NCBI GenBank assembly: GCA_029263415.1
Contig: JAJCXN010000044.1
Coordinates: 62,001 to 126,000, forward strand
Direction of reading: 5' to 3'
Origin: Acidobacteriota bacterium
GTDB lineage: Bacteria; Acidobacteriota; Thermoanaerobaculia; Multivoradales; Multivoraceae
DNA: 64,000 nucleotides
Under the pieces are notes generated by a model, which searched no databases, was not told the origin of the DNA, and worked only from the letters and a program-made list of their open reading frames with translations. This document shows, piece by piece, positions 8,604 to 19,299 of the stretch; within the stretch, counting starts at the first letter, position 1; each line of letters opens with the position of its first letter. A program made the translations under genes and the position numbers.

Positions 8604-8723
8604 CGGGTAAAGGCTAGCACGGGGTCGAGCGAGGTCTAGTTGAACCTCACAGTCGGTTGTTCAGCTGCCGACTACTTGCTCAGGCCCACGTTGTTCGCCG
8701 ACGCACCAGGGCCCGCTACCGAC

Positions 8724-9110
8724 CTAGTCGTCGATACGGACCAAGGCGCCCTTACCGATCCTCACCAACGCATGCCGGCGGCGAACGCCAACGCGTTGTT
8801 CAGAGATCTCGTTCTCGACGATCCGACGCAGCTGACGGTTCTCTTGACTGAGCTTCTTCACCTCGTCGCGTAGGCGAAGAATGACCTCAACCCCGGCGAG
8901 GTTGACGCCCATGTCCCGGGTGAGCGTAAGGATGGTCTCAAGACGCTTTAGTGACGTCTCGTCATACAGGCGAGTGTTGCCTTGGCTGCGAGTGGGCTCG
9001 ATCAACCCCTCGCGCTCATACATCCGCAACGTCTGCGGATGGATGTCATAGCGCTCAGAGACCACACTGATCATGACGAAGCGTTTGTCTTGGGGCTTTG
9101 CTTTGGCCAT
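8724..9110 (-). CDS. hspR: MerR-family heat-shock repressor, HspR-like
   Basis: A 128-residue MerR-type regulator placed directly downstream of dnaK, the classical position of HspR. The winged-helix motif reads SERYDIHPQTLRMYEREGLI, followed by PTRSQGNTRLYDETSLKRL, typical of HspR. A coiled-coil (LRDEVKKLSQENRQLRRIV) forms the dimer region. HspR represses dnaK with DnaK as co-repressor and binds inverted repeats of the HAIR type; a candidate site is at 11275-11299. The gap to dnaK is 117 bases and contains a stem-loop. Confidence 0.88.
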   Translation of the reverse strand: MAKAKPQDKRFVMISVVSERYDIHPQTLRMYEREGLIEPTRSQGNTRLYDETSLKRLETILTLTRDMGVNLAGVEVILRLRDEVKKLSQENRQLRRIVENEISEQRVGVRRRHALVRIGKGALVRIDD

Positions 9111-9178
9111 CTGTGAATTGGGACGTCGGAGGAGTTAGCGGTGATGCACCAGCAGGCTGGAACGACCGAGTGTAGCGG

Positions 9179-9201
9179 TCGACACCCACACATGGTGTCG
9201 A
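9179..9201 (-). other. Stem-loop between dnaK and hspR
   Basis: TCGACACC and GGTGTCGA form a perfect 8-bp stem with a 7-base loop, 27 bases past the dnaK stop. No U-tract follows on the minus strand, so it is more likely to stabilise or process the transcript than to end it. It could lower hspR expression relative to dnaK (inference). Confidence 0.45.
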
Positions 9202-9227
9202 TGTCGACCACTCAGTCCTAGTTTGAC

Positions 9228-11177
<1,950 letters not shown>

Positions 11178-11274
11178 TGCCTAGGTCTCCTTATCTATCT
11201 CAAAGCCGGTCGAGCCACGCATTGGGCTGATACGGCAAAGGTGTCGTTGAATCGATCAGGCTGAGGAGCGATCT

Positions 11275-11299
11275 CTTGAATCCACAACGCGGATTCAAG
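11275..11299 (-). promoter_or_regulatory. HspR-type operator palindrome upstream of dnaK
   Basis: A perfect inverted repeat: CTTGAATCC, seven bases, GGATTCAAG. The known HAIR site is CTTGAGT-N7-ACTCAAG. Here the CTTGA/TCAAG ends are kept, but the arms are two bases longer each around the same 7-base spacer. It lies 98 bases before the dnaK start and about 104 bases downstream of the -10 element, so it would act inside the leader or on an unseen second promoter. Confidence 0.6.
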
Positions 11300-11402
11300 G
11301 CAATCGAGCTAGCCCTCACCTAAATCGCAGCAGGTCTGCGCTGAATGACCCATCGACAGGTTTGTCGACGACGCCCACCACGCACCCTCTTGCACACCGG
11401 AG

Positions 11403-11431
11403 ATACTAGAAGCTAAGTGCCTCTCTGTCAA
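11403..11431 (-). promoter_or_regulatory. Sigma70-type promoter of the dnaK transcript
   Basis: Reading leftward, TTGACA (11431-11426) is followed after exactly 17 bases by TAGTAT (11408-11403). This is a near-consensus vegetative promoter giving a leader of about 220 bases before dnaK. No sigma32-type CCCCAT -10 was seen. Confidence 0.65.
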
Positions 11432-11469
11432 GTCTGCGACGGAAAATATCTTAGCCCAGAACGCTCAAC

Positions 11470-13023
11470 CTAGTCCACCACCCTGACTCCGGGAGTTTCC
11501 GGCCGATTCGCATTGACCACAAACCGCGGATCAAGGAACAAATCATCGTGAACGCCCCCCCGACGCTGCAGTTGCTCCAGCAGCCGCCCGCCCTCTGCTG
11601 GCCGCAAGCTGTAGCCGTCGCCATCCATCGAATAAGCCAGCCACCGACCTCGCGCGTCGTAAAGGCTGGTTGGAGCCAACAGTTGCAGATCAACCAGAAT
11701 CTCCAAGTCGTCGGGGAATCGGCCATAGAGGAGGTGGTAAACGCGCAACGCAGATTCGATCTTGGCGGCCGTAGCGCTCCAGAGTTTGGTTTCCAGCTGA
11801 TCGGCCGTCCGCGCTTGCCAGAAGAACGGAAATTTGAGGTCCTGGCGCTGAGCGCGAAAGAACACCTGAGTGGCAAGCAAAGCAACGAGCGCGAATGCCA
11901 TCGCTCGCGCGGCCCAAACCGAGAGAATCTGCGCGATGTCCTCGGGACGAGGAACAACTCCCGTGCCACCGTCTGGGTCGACTCGAAAACTCTCTTGCAG
12001 CGAATCAAAAAGCGGGTCGGTCTGCACAAGCGCGGGTCGACCCTGATGCTCTGCCTCCAGCAGGGATCGATCGAGGTCGAGATCAGAGATCTCACGGTCG
12101 CTGGGCCGGAAATCGGCCTCGCCACCGAGTGCAAGCCCACCTACGCCCCCAGGGATCAAAGGGTCGGCCTCCGAGCGGTCCATGGCCGCGGTGCCGAGCA
12201 GGTCAGAAATCTCCCCCTCCGCCCCGAGCAAATCGCGCACATTGCCGGACGCTTGCTTTTCCTCCGCGCCCGCAGCGGGGTTGATCAGCGACCGATCGAG
12301 CAGCACCTGCAGCGCGTACCGGAGCTCATAACTCTCGATTCCAAGATCGAGCAAGAGGTGAGCTGCTGGCTGGGCCGCATCCACCACCTCGAGCACTTGC
12401 AGTTCTAGGGCTGTCAGCCACAGGCTCGGATCGTCCTCAGCGATCCAGTCGCCGTCTCTGCCCAACACCCGGTATGAAGGAGCTACGACGTTCGCTTCAA
12501 ACCGCTCTGCCAGCTCAATTTTAGCAGCGCCGAAGAGTGAGCCCGAATCTTGTTCTTCCCACGAACGTACCAGCAACTCCCCGACACTCAGAGGTTCCAT
12601 GCCCTTCTGAAACGGACTCTCGGCGTCCACACTCCAAGAGAAGATCCCCTGCTCCCATCTCAAAAGTTGGAGTGCCTGGCTCAAGACCTGCTCTCTCACT
12701 GCATCGAGCAAGTCGCCCCGCTCAATCAGTTCCTCCTCAAGTAGGACGTCTCCCGCTAGCCGACCTGTGCCGAGCACAGGGTCGACCACCGACGAGAACT
12801 TGCGAGGGGCAACCAAACCGCGTGCAGCCAGCACTTCGCTGAGCGCCTCTTCCATCGGCCGATTCATCGCGTCAACGGCGACGATCTTGCCTTCGATGAA
12901 CGTCATCGACACCAGATCTTGATCGCCTTGAACCGCCAGCAGTCCTCTGAGCTTGCCTCCCGAGATCGACCGCAAGGCCGACAGAAAACCGCCACTTTCA
13001 AGGGTGCCTTCAAGAACAAACAT
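11470..13023 (-). CDS. DUF4388 protein with a C-terminal membrane-anchored domain
   Basis: A 517-residue protein. Residues 1-60 form the first half of a DUF4388 domain (MFVLEGTLESGGFLSAL, then LAVQGDQDLVSMTFIEGKIV), a roadblock-like fold found in predatory and surface-motile bacteria. The domain ends near residue 150 at LLRWEQGIFSWSV. An acidic linker follows, then one membrane span near 385-405 (MAFALVALLATQVFF) and a C-terminal part with RVYHLLYGRFPDDLEILVDL, as in pilin-like 'YGRYPxxLxxL' segments. It is third in a leftward unit after DUF1844 and the TPR gene (29-base gap). The role is unknown; signalling is inferred. Confidence 0.8.
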   Translation of the reverse strand: MFVLEGTLESGGFLSALRSISGGKLRGLLAVQGDQDLVSMTFIEGKIVAVDAMNRPMEEALSEVLAARGLVAPRKFSSVVDPVLGTGRLAGDVLLEEELIERGDLLDAVREQVLSQALQLLRWEQGIFSWSVDAESPFQKGMEPLSVGELLVRSWEEQDSGSLFGAAKIELAERFEANVVAPSYRVLGRDGDWIAEDDPSLWLTALELQVLEVVDAAQPAAHLLLDLGIESYELRYALQVLLDRSLINPAAGAEEKQASGNVRDLLGAEGEISDLLGTAAMDRSEADPLIPGGVGGLALGGEADFRPSDREISDLDLDRSLLEAEHQGRPALVQTDPLFDSLQESFRVDPDGGTGVVPRPEDIAQILSVWAARAMAFALVALLATQVFFRAQRQDLKFPFFWQARTADQLETKLWSATAAKIESALRVYHLLYGRFPDDLEILVDLQLLAPTSLYDARGRWLAYSMDGDGYSLRPAEGGRLLEQLQRRGGVHDDLFLDPRFVVNANRPETPGVRVVD

Positions 13024-13052
13024 CAGCTAGGGCACTCCAACAACAGTCTTGA

Positions 13053-14837
13053 TCATCGCGCCACTGCGCGCACAGAAAAGAAGATCACCAAAAAGACCAG
13101 GCTGACCCCTACCACCACGGCGCGACCAGGCTCTAGCGTCCACGGCAGTGCGTAGCCGAAGAGGCCGGTGGCCATCCACGTGCAGATCCCGATCGGAACG
13201 ACGATCGCAGCAAAGGCGCGGCCGCCATCCCCGGCCTCAGCCGACTGAAGTCCTGGCAAGATCCTCCGAGCCCATAGGCCAAACGACGATTTGCCTGACT
13301 CGACCACGCGCCACCCACCAGTACTGCCAAACCCTAGCCACTGCAACACAATCGCCAGAAGCAAGATCGTGATTGCGAGCACCAGCGGTTGACCGCACTC
13401 GACCCAATCGATCTCGGCCCTGCGTTCCTTAGCAAGTGATTTGCGAATCTCCGGAATGCGCTCAAACCCACCGAACAAGCTCACGGTCGCGAGACCTTGG
13501 CCTTCCCACTCCTCGACCGACGCCGCGGACGATTCGCGAGCCACGCGCAAGTAGCGCTGCGAGTTGCCAAACTCTAAGAGCTGATCGTAGAGCCGAGACA
13601 GGTTGTAGCCGGCTGTTGCAGCGGACACGTCGAGATCAGCGGCCGACTGCAGAAACTCGATCGCTGCGACGCGCTCCTTGCGGCGCGCATGGAACACACC
13701 GAGATTGTTGAGCGCTGCACCGTTCAGGGGCTCAGCATCTACCACCTGGCGATAATAGGGACGAGCGATATCATCTTGTCCAAACCGCTCGTGAGCGTCT
13801 GCGATGAGGTGAATCACTGCGGGATCATCGGCTCGTTCCCGTTCGAGCGCGGACAGACGCTCCACCAAACGGCCATCGAACCGTCCGAGTTCGAGGCCGT
13901 CCAAGAGTCGCCCCTCAGCGCTCAGCGCGACCGGCAGGCTGCCGGCGAGCAAGTTGAAGCCTGTCGGCACCGCTCCCAGGAGGACGATACACACGGCGAG
14001 AACCCAGCGTTCGCTCTGCGAAACGTAACTCCACAGCAACACCGCCCAGACCAATCCCAACCACAACCAACCACTCGGCAGCAACACGGGAAGACACAAT
14101 AGAGCGATGACCGCACCGCCTCCTAAGAACGGATGCACAGGAAGCCGCTGCCGTAGATCCTTGAGCAGCAGCGCTCCTTTGGTCGCAAACTGTAAGGCAA
14201 TGAACACTCCGGCACTGATCAACAGGGTCAGCATCAACCAGATCACCCCGTTGCGCACCGCCAGGCGACGCAGACCCGGATCGACGAACGCCAAGCGATA
14301 GCCTCGGGCCAGGTGCCCCATGGCACTGAAGTACTGACCATCCCCCCAGTCGGCCCGACCGCGTCCGAAGTGCACGGCAGAGCCATTTTCATCAAGTGGC
14401 ACTGCCAGACCGAAAGCGAGCTCGGCACCGCCATCGTCACCCTGGCGAGCAGCTTCGACACCTCTTGCCGCGAGCGCCAAACTGAGTTCGGGAGCCGAGT
14501 CAAAGCCCATGTTGTTGAAGTTGCCGATCAGATCGTCGACCGCGCTCTTCGCCAGCGAGGCATCGCCCTGCAGGAGGGCGCTATTGAGCAACAGCCATCG
14601 ATCCTGAAGTTGAGCAAAAGCTTCTTGGACGTCACGACTTAGCTTGAAGGACTGCACACGCGGAGCGGCCCCCGCCACGGAGTCGCCAGCATTCGAGTCA
14701 ACCTCCGCCTGCGGACCAACGGTCTGAGCCGTCAACGGCAGCGCAGGCAGCCCCAGCAAGACGCAGGCAACGAAAGGTGCGAGACTCCACAGCGGCAGAG
14801 CCCGCGCCCTCCCCGTGTGTCCAGGTATGGTCTTCAT
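13053..14837 (-). CDS. TPR-repeat inner-membrane protein
   Basis: A 594-residue protein with a signal or anchor (PLWSLAPFVACVLLGLPALP), a periplasmic stretch and a hydrophobic region at about 195-290 with several spans (IWLMLTLLISAGVFIAL, AVIALLCLPVLL, LWLGLVWAVLLWSYV). TPR units lie at about 335-440 (PAVIHLIADAHERFGQDDIA; AALNNLGVFHARRKERVAAI). Two more spans occur near the end. It resembles uncharacterised myxobacterial/acidobacterial TPR membrane proteins. It sits between DUF1844 and DUF4388 genes with 21- and 29-base gaps, so an operon is likely. Function unknown. Confidence 0.75.
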   Translation of the reverse strand: MKTIPGHTGRARALPLWSLAPFVACVLLGLPALPLTAQTVGPQAEVDSNAGDSVAGAAPRVQSFKLSRDVQEAFAQLQDRWLLLNSALLQGDASLAKSAVDDLIGNFNNMGFDSAPELSLALAARGVEAARQGDDGGAELAFGLAVPLDENGSAVHFGRGRADWGDGQYFSAMGHLARGYRLAFVDPGLRRLAVRNGVIWLMLTLLISAGVFIALQFATKGALLLKDLRQRLPVHPFLGGGAVIALLCLPVLLPSGWLWLGLVWAVLLWSYVSQSERWVLAVCIVLLGAVPTGFNLLAGSLPVALSAEGRLLDGLELGRFDGRLVERLSALERERADDPAVIHLIADAHERFGQDDIARPYYRQVVDAEPLNGAALNNLGVFHARRKERVAAIEFLQSAADLDVSAATAGYNLSRLYDQLLEFGNSQRYLRVARESSAASVEEWEGQGLATVSLFGGFERIPEIRKSLAKERRAEIDWVECGQPLVLAITILLLAIVLQWLGFGSTGGWRVVESGKSSFGLWARRILPGLQSAEAGDGGRAFAAIVVPIGICTWMATGLFGYALPWTLEPGRAVVVGVSLVFLVIFFSVRAVAR

Positions 14838-14858
14838 GGGATCTCAGGAAGCGAAACG

Positions 14859-15365
14859 CTAGCCCTTCTTCTCCACGTAGCGCAGCCTCAGGCGATACAC
14901 CAGATCGCCCAGAATGGCTGACTCTTGCTCGTCCAGATTCCCCTGGCACTTGCCCTCGAGTAGCCCAAGAAGATCAATGTGCATGCGCGCGCGATCAAGG
15001 TCCTCCATTGGCTCTTGACCAGGCATCGTGGCGTCGCCAAGAAACAGTGCTACAGGCTCTGCGAGCATGGCAACCAGATCGAGAAACTGCGGTTGACGCG
15101 GTCCGGCGCTGTAGCCCTCTGGGGCGTCTCGCGGACCAGCAGGCGGCACCTGCGGATCGGCCACTGGTTGCGCTTGTGGTTCTCGCGCGGATGCAGCCAC
15201 TGGTTCAGGACGCGAGATCGGTTCGGGAGCTGCTTCGCGCTCGGCCGCAACCTCCGGTTCCGGACTCTCGTTTTCCTCTGGTTCAAATCCCTCGCGCAGC
15301 TCACCTGTGTCGGTGAACATGCGGCGATCCGTGACCTTGATCCCTTGCTGGTTCTCTTCCGCCAT
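14859..15365 (-). CDS. DUF1844 protein
   Basis: A 168-residue protein. The first 80 residues are acidic, Pro/Glu-rich and disordered, with repeated EPEP/PQAQP elements. The conserved DUF1844 domain covers about 88-165: FLDLVAMLAEPVALFLGD, MEDLDRARMHIDLLGLLEGK and the ending LVYRLRLRYVEKKG. DUF1844 is common in Acidobacteriota and Deltaproteobacteria and has no known function. It is first in the leftward run with the TPR and DUF4388 genes and diverges from mazG. Confidence 0.88.
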   Translation of the reverse strand: MAEENQQGIKVTDRRMFTDTGELREGFEPEENESPEPEVAAEREAAPEPISRPEPVAASAREPQAQPVADPQVPPAGPRDAPEGYSAGPRQPQFLDLVAMLAEPVALFLGDATMPGQEPMEDLDRARMHIDLLGLLEGKCQGNLDEQESAILGDLVYRLRLRYVEKKG

Positions 15366-15557
15366 CGAGCGTCTTCCTCTTCTACCGGTGTCCGGGGTAA
15401 TTGCCGAAATTGGACCTTGCTAAAGTCCATCGTAGCAACGACTTGGGACAAGCGACAGCACAGAGGGAGAGCCCTGCGATCGCGGACCCCACCGATCATG
15501 CCATCGGCCCGGCACCGCCAGCGGCCTAAAGGCCACTTGAAGGACGTGAACCGCACC

Positions 15558-16367
15558 ATGGACGCCACCCGGCTGATCGAGATGATCCATACCTTGCGAG
15601 CGCCGGGCGGCTGCCCCTGGGATCAGAAACAACAGCTCGAGGACCTCAGGCCTTACCTGATCGAGGAAGCACACGAGGCTGCTGCAGCAATGGACCGTTA
15701 TGTCGACAGCACTCACAAGAGCGGCGACCAACAAGCGGTCGCAGAGGCCGCCGCTGATTTGTGCGCGGAGCTCGGCGACCTCCAGTTCCAGGTGTGTTTC
15801 GTCATTGACCTAGCCAGCGACCAGGGCGCCTTCGAACCCCAAGACGTAATTGAGCGGGTTCACGCCAAGATGGTTGAGCGCCACCCTCACGTGTATGGCG
15901 ACGCTGTACTCGAAACCGCATCCGACGTGGCCAGGGCATGGGCGGACCGCAAGGCGAAGAAGGATCCGGACCAATCAGTGCTCGCTGGGGTACCAGACTC
16001 GCTGCCAGCACTTACCGCCGCCTTTCGGATCGGGCAGAAGGCGGCTGGCATTGGCTTCGACTGGCCCGAGATCGAACCTGTTCGTGCCAAGCTGGACGAG
16101 GAACTGCGAGAACTCGACGAAGCTCTGGCCGATACTTCCGAAGCAGGCGGCGACGGCAACCGAGCTGCCGTTGAAGAAGAACTCGGCGACGTACTCTTGA
16201 CCATCTCGAGCTTGGCACGGCATCTGGACATCGATCCAGAGCGCGCCCTGGCCCGAGCCAACCTCAAGTTCAGACGCCGCTTTCAACAGATCGAGCATGA
16301 ATTGAAAGGCCAAGATCTCGAAGCCGCGGAGCGCCTCTGGCAAAAGGCAAAACAGCAAACTTGCTAA
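15558..16367 (+). CDS. mazG: Nucleoside triphosphate pyrophosphohydrolase MazG
   Basis: It hydrolyses (d)NTPs to monophosphate and pyrophosphate, cleaning the pool and lowering stress signals. The 269-residue protein contains two MazG domains. The first has LRAPGGCPWDQKQ and LIEEAHEAAAAM; the second has LDEELRELDEAL and AVEEELGDVLLTISSLARHL, the metal-binding EExxE...ExxD pattern. I chose the ATG at 15558 because it opens just before the conserved IEMIHTLRAPGG and follows AAGGACG. The reading frame stays open further upstream, but that part is antisense to DUF1844. It converges on the YibQ-like gene with a 16-base gap. Confidence 0.93.
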   Translation: MDATRLIEMIHTLRAPGGCPWDQKQQLEDLRPYLIEEAHEAAAAMDRYVDSTHKSGDQQAVAEAAADLCAELGDLQFQVCFVIDLASDQGAFEPQDVIERVHAKMVERHPHVYGDAVLETASDVARAWADRKAKKDPDQSVLAGVPDSLPALTAAFRIGQKAAGIGFDWPEIEPVRAKLDEELRELDEALADTSEAGGDGNRAAVEEELGDVLLTISSLARHLDIDPERALARANLKFRRRFQQIEHELKGQDLEAAERLWQKAKQQTC

Positions 16368-16383
16368 GCGGAAACGCCCAACG

Positions 16384-17439
16384 CTAGAAGTCTGAGGACG
16401 AGCGCTCAAGCAACTCGCTGACCGAGACGAACTCGTACCCAAGTTGCTTTGCCGCTTTGACTTCCTCTTCCAGCACCGCAATCGTGTTCGGGTACGGATG
16501 ACCGATCGCAATCGCTGCGCCGAGCGCACGTCCCTCGTCCAACAAGCGCTCAAACTGAGCCCGCACGGCAAGCTTCGAGTCGTCGTTGTCTAAGAAGACA
16601 GTGCGCTCGGCTGAAGCGATGCCGAGTTCTCGAGCAATCTGGAATCCTCGAGATCGGGCCGAGGTGCGCGAATCGAGAAAGAAGAGGTCACGACCGACCA
16701 ACACTTCTAGAACCGAACGCATGCCGCTCTCGTTCTGCGAGAAGGCACTGCCCATGTGGTTATTGACCCCGGACACCGAGCCCACCTGGTCCAAAGCCTC
16801 GCGTGTTCTTTTAGTCACCTCCTCCGCGCTCATCTCCAGCAGGAGAGCGCCGGGCCCCGGATTCTGCGGGCCGGACGCCTGCATCGGCAGGTGTAGCAGC
16901 GTTTCGGCTCCTAACGACTCAAGGACCTGGGCCACCTCCCGCGTCCGCGTCTCGAACGGCAGGATGGCGAAACTGATGGCGGCGTCGACAGCAAAGATAC
17001 GTCGCGCATCTTGCACACTGCGCCCCAAGTCGTCGATCACGATTGCCAACCGAACTCCGTCGCCTCTCGGCACATTACCCAGAACGGGGCCCGGGACCGC
17101 AGCCTCGGACTCCAGTCGATCGCTCGACGTCGGATCTGGAGGTCGAGAGCCCGCTACCGGCTCCGCACGTGCCCGCCGCTCACCAGTGGAAGCGGCGTCA
17201 GATGAAGCGACCTCAGAACCGGCCGCAGCTTGATCGCCCACAGCCGGCGCACCAGTGCTCGAGTGACGCCAATCCCGCATCCACCAAATGGTCAGCACCA
17301 TCGCCGCTACCAAGACCAGCCAAAGCACCACAGCAGGCTGGAGACGCCTCGAGGAGCCCCCACCGCGGCCAGTCGCGCGACCGCCTCTCTTTCTCGCCGC
17401 CACCGTCACTCCCTCACAAGATCCGCCTAAGGCAGACAA
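16384..17439 (-). CDS. Divergent polysaccharide deacetylase (YibQ/DUF610 family)
   Basis: A 351-residue membrane-anchored NodB-fold protein. One N-terminal span (VVLWLVLVAAMVLTIWWM) is followed by a Ser/Ala/Pro linker and the deacetylase-like domain from about residue 125: RLAIVIDDLGRSVQDARRIF, SFAILPFETRTREVA, LLHLPMQASGPQNPGPGAL, NNHMGSAFSQNE and GHPYPNTIAVLEEEV. The IDDLG aspartates and the NNHMGS histidine region are those of the family. It is the third gene of an envC-ctp-yibQ type cluster, 64 bases after the S41 gene. It probably acts in periplasmic cell-wall turnover. Confidence 0.88.
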   Translation of the reverse strand: MSALGGSCEGVTVAARKRGGRATGRGGGSSRRLQPAVVLWLVLVAAMVLTIWWMRDWRHSSTGAPAVGDQAAAGSEVASSDAASTGERRARAEPVAGSRPPDPTSSDRLESEAAVPGPVLGNVPRGDGVRLAIVIDDLGRSVQDARRIFAVDAAISFAILPFETRTREVAQVLESLGAETLLHLPMQASGPQNPGPGALLLEMSAEEVTKRTREALDQVGSVSGVNNHMGSAFSQNESGMRSVLEVLVGRDLFFLDSRTSARSRGFQIARELGIASAERTVFLDNDDSKLAVRAQFERLLDEGRALGAAIAIGHPYPNTIAVLEEEVKAAKQLGYEFVSVSELLERSSSDF

Positions 17440-17503
17440 AATGGTCGCCTGCGTGATCCGCCACCGCCCCTGGAAAGGCTACCTCTCCGAATCAGTGATC
17501 GCG

Positions 17504-18685
17504 CTAGCCAGCGACAGCCTCTTCCTTGGTCTCATCCGAAGCTTGCGACTCGCGCAGCTCCTCGATCGCATGCTGCAAGTAGAGTTCTTCAGCGTTCTCT
17601 TCCTCAGCAGTGAACCGGCGCCGGACTCTCAGATCAGGCTTGATGCCTTCGTCAATCGGTTCGCCCAACGGGCCGGTGTAGTACGCCAAGGTGAATTCAA
17701 GGATGCCTCCTGTACTGAGCCGCTCTTGGCCCAGCCGACCGGCGTGACCGAAAGTTCGTTCCCCTAGCAGCGTCACATTATCGCGCTCCTTAAGGACTGC
17801 CGAGAAGATTTCGACCGCTCCTAAAGAACTGCGATCCTGCAGCAGAACCACCTCGCCATCGAAACTGGTAGCGACGTCGTTCTTGTACTCGTCGAGCACC
17901 TCCCCTCGCGCGCGCAACTCGCCCAACTTGCCACGGTGAAAGAGCGCGGCTAGCGAATAGGCGGCCGCCTCATCACCACCGGCGATACCACGGACGTCAA
18001 GGAACAGAGTGCGCTCGCCAACTGTCGGCAGCTGCGCGCGAACCTGGCCAACCGTCGTCGTGGTGATCTCTGACAGTCGCAAATAGGCCATGCCCTCGCG
18101 ATCAACGATCTCAGTCACTGACTCAGGCCGCTCTCGATCCAGAACCAGCTCAAAAGTCTCTTCATCCGAAGAGCGCACGGCCGCCACCTTGATCGTGGTG
18201 CCTTCCTTCTGGCTCAGAATCTGATGAATCCGCCAAGTCGGCATCGATCTCGTTGAGACCTCGGCGAGATCAGAAATGATGTCTCCCTGCCTCAAACCAG
18301 CCTTTGCCGCCGGCCCGCCCTGATCCAGAGCGACAATCCACGCCACCCCGCGATCCTTGAGCAGAAGCATTCCCGACAACTCCCGACTTGCCTCACGGTT
18401 GGCGACGTAGTTCTTTGCATGCTCAGCCGGGACGTAGGCCGAAAAGGGATCCAGCGCATCCGCCGCGCCGTCCAAGGCGCCACTCATCAACACTCGAAGA
18501 TCCGGCTCTTCAACGTAAGCCTGGCGCACCATCGACAAGACCTCGGTGAACACCGACAGGTACTTGAACAACGAGTCCTTCTCCTCGCCATTCGCGGACG
18601 CCGAGGCGCGGGCGAAGCCGCTGGAAAGGAGGGGGACGACCACTAGGCAGGAGGCGATCAGGAAGGCTAGGCGGCTTTTTGTCAT
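17504..18685 (-). CDS. S41 (C-terminal-processing) protease-like protein with a degenerate active site
   Basis: A 393-residue exported protein with a signal peptide (LAFLIASCLVVVPLLSSGFA), a PDZ domain at about 105-190 (GGPAAKAGLRQGDIISDL) and an S41 fold. In E. coli Prc the catalytic Ser of SASEI and the Lys of FGKG are 25 residues apart. The aligned segments here are SSLGAVEIF and TFGHAG, with the same 25-residue spacing, but Gly289 replaces Ser and His314 replaces Lys. By eye it therefore lacks the catalytic dyad and is probably a non-proteolytic member. The substrate groove (FLDVRG) and PDZ are kept. It lies between the envC-like and YibQ-like genes, but a 3 kb repeat island sits upstream. 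Confidence 0.85.
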   Translation of the reverse strand: MTKSRLAFLIASCLVVVPLLSSGFARASASANGEEKDSLFKYLSVFTEVLSMVRQAYVEEPDLRVLMSGALDGAADALDPFSAYVPAEHAKNYVANREASRELSGMLLLKDRGVAWIVALDQGGPAAKAGLRQGDIISDLAEVSTRSMPTWRIHQILSQKEGTTIKVAAVRSSDEETFELVLDRERPESVTEIVDREGMAYLRLSEITTTTVGQVRAQLPTVGERTLFLDVRGIAGGDEAAAYSLAALFHRGKLGELRARGEVLDEYKNDVATSFDGEVVLLQDRSSLGAVEIFSAVLKERDNVTLLGERTFGHAGRLGQERLSTGGILEFTLAYYTGPLGEPIDEGIKPDLRVRRRFTAEEENAEELYLQHAIEELRESQASDETKEEAVAG

Positions 18686-18822
18686 GGTGTGTCGTCTTGG
18701 GGTTGCGTTGGTTGGATGAGAGGTGAGGTGTAGGCGCTCTCGTGCAGTGTATCTAGAGTCGGCAGGTGCGGGCTACATGGCTTGTACGTGTGGGGGGGCT
18801 CCGTGGTTCCGGGTGGCGGCTG

Positions 18823-18858
18823 CGAGGACGGCGAGGACGGCGAGGACGGCGAGGACGG
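18823..18858 (+). repeat. 9-base tandem array at the edge of repeat copy 1
   Basis: Four perfect units of CGAGGACGG stand immediately before the GCACAGCATGAGC start of copy 1. The corresponding place in copy 2 carries a different 9-base unit. Confidence 0.9.
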
Positions 18859-19200
18859 CGGCACAGCATGAGCGGAATGCGTCTTCGCTCCTTTCGGCGG
18901 ATCGGGATCCCCTCTGGGGGCACCGGCTCCGACCTTGTGCTGAGCGGCTAGGCGTCCCACGGGAGGCTTCGCACTGGTCTCGCCTGCCACTCCCACGGGA
19001 CGCTTCGCAGTCAGTCGCCCGCGACGCGATGGGCTTCTCGATTGGTGCTGTTGAAGGGCTCCTTCGCGAGCTGCCCCCGTCGGGGACGCCCTCACCGCCT
19101 TCGTCGCTAGTGACGCTGGGCCGTGCGGCGATTGCGAAGTGGCATCTAGGGATGCGGTGGCAAAGGGGAGAGGTCTTGCCGGGAGAGGAAAGTGGGAGGC

Positions 19201-19256
19201 CTGGGCTGCGTGAACGAAACCCACAAGCGGGTGAGGGCTCCGTCCACGCAGCCCAG
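19201..19256 (+). other. Conserved hairpin in repeat copy 1
   Basis: CTGGGCTGCGTG (19201-19212) and CACGCAGCCCAG (19245-19256) are perfectly complementary around a 32-base loop. That loop itself holds an ACCC/GGGT mini-stem. The identical 12-base arms recur in copy 2 at 21254-21309. Confidence 0.75.
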
Positions 19257-19281
19257 ACCAAGTGTTCCCGAGGATCGGCTC

Positions 19282-19299
19282 GTTTGGCTAACGCCAAAC
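19282..19299 (+). other. Second conserved hairpin in repeat copy 1
   Basis: GTTTGGC and GCCAAAC pair perfectly around TAAC. Copy 2 has the same 7-base arms around the different loop GCA (21217-21233), so the stem is kept while the loop has changed. Confidence 0.75.

Noticed and set aside
14979-15557. Upstream extension of the mazG reading frame by about 190 codons
   Set aside because: It is antisense to the DUF1844 gene, and MazG similarity begins only after the ATG at 15558.
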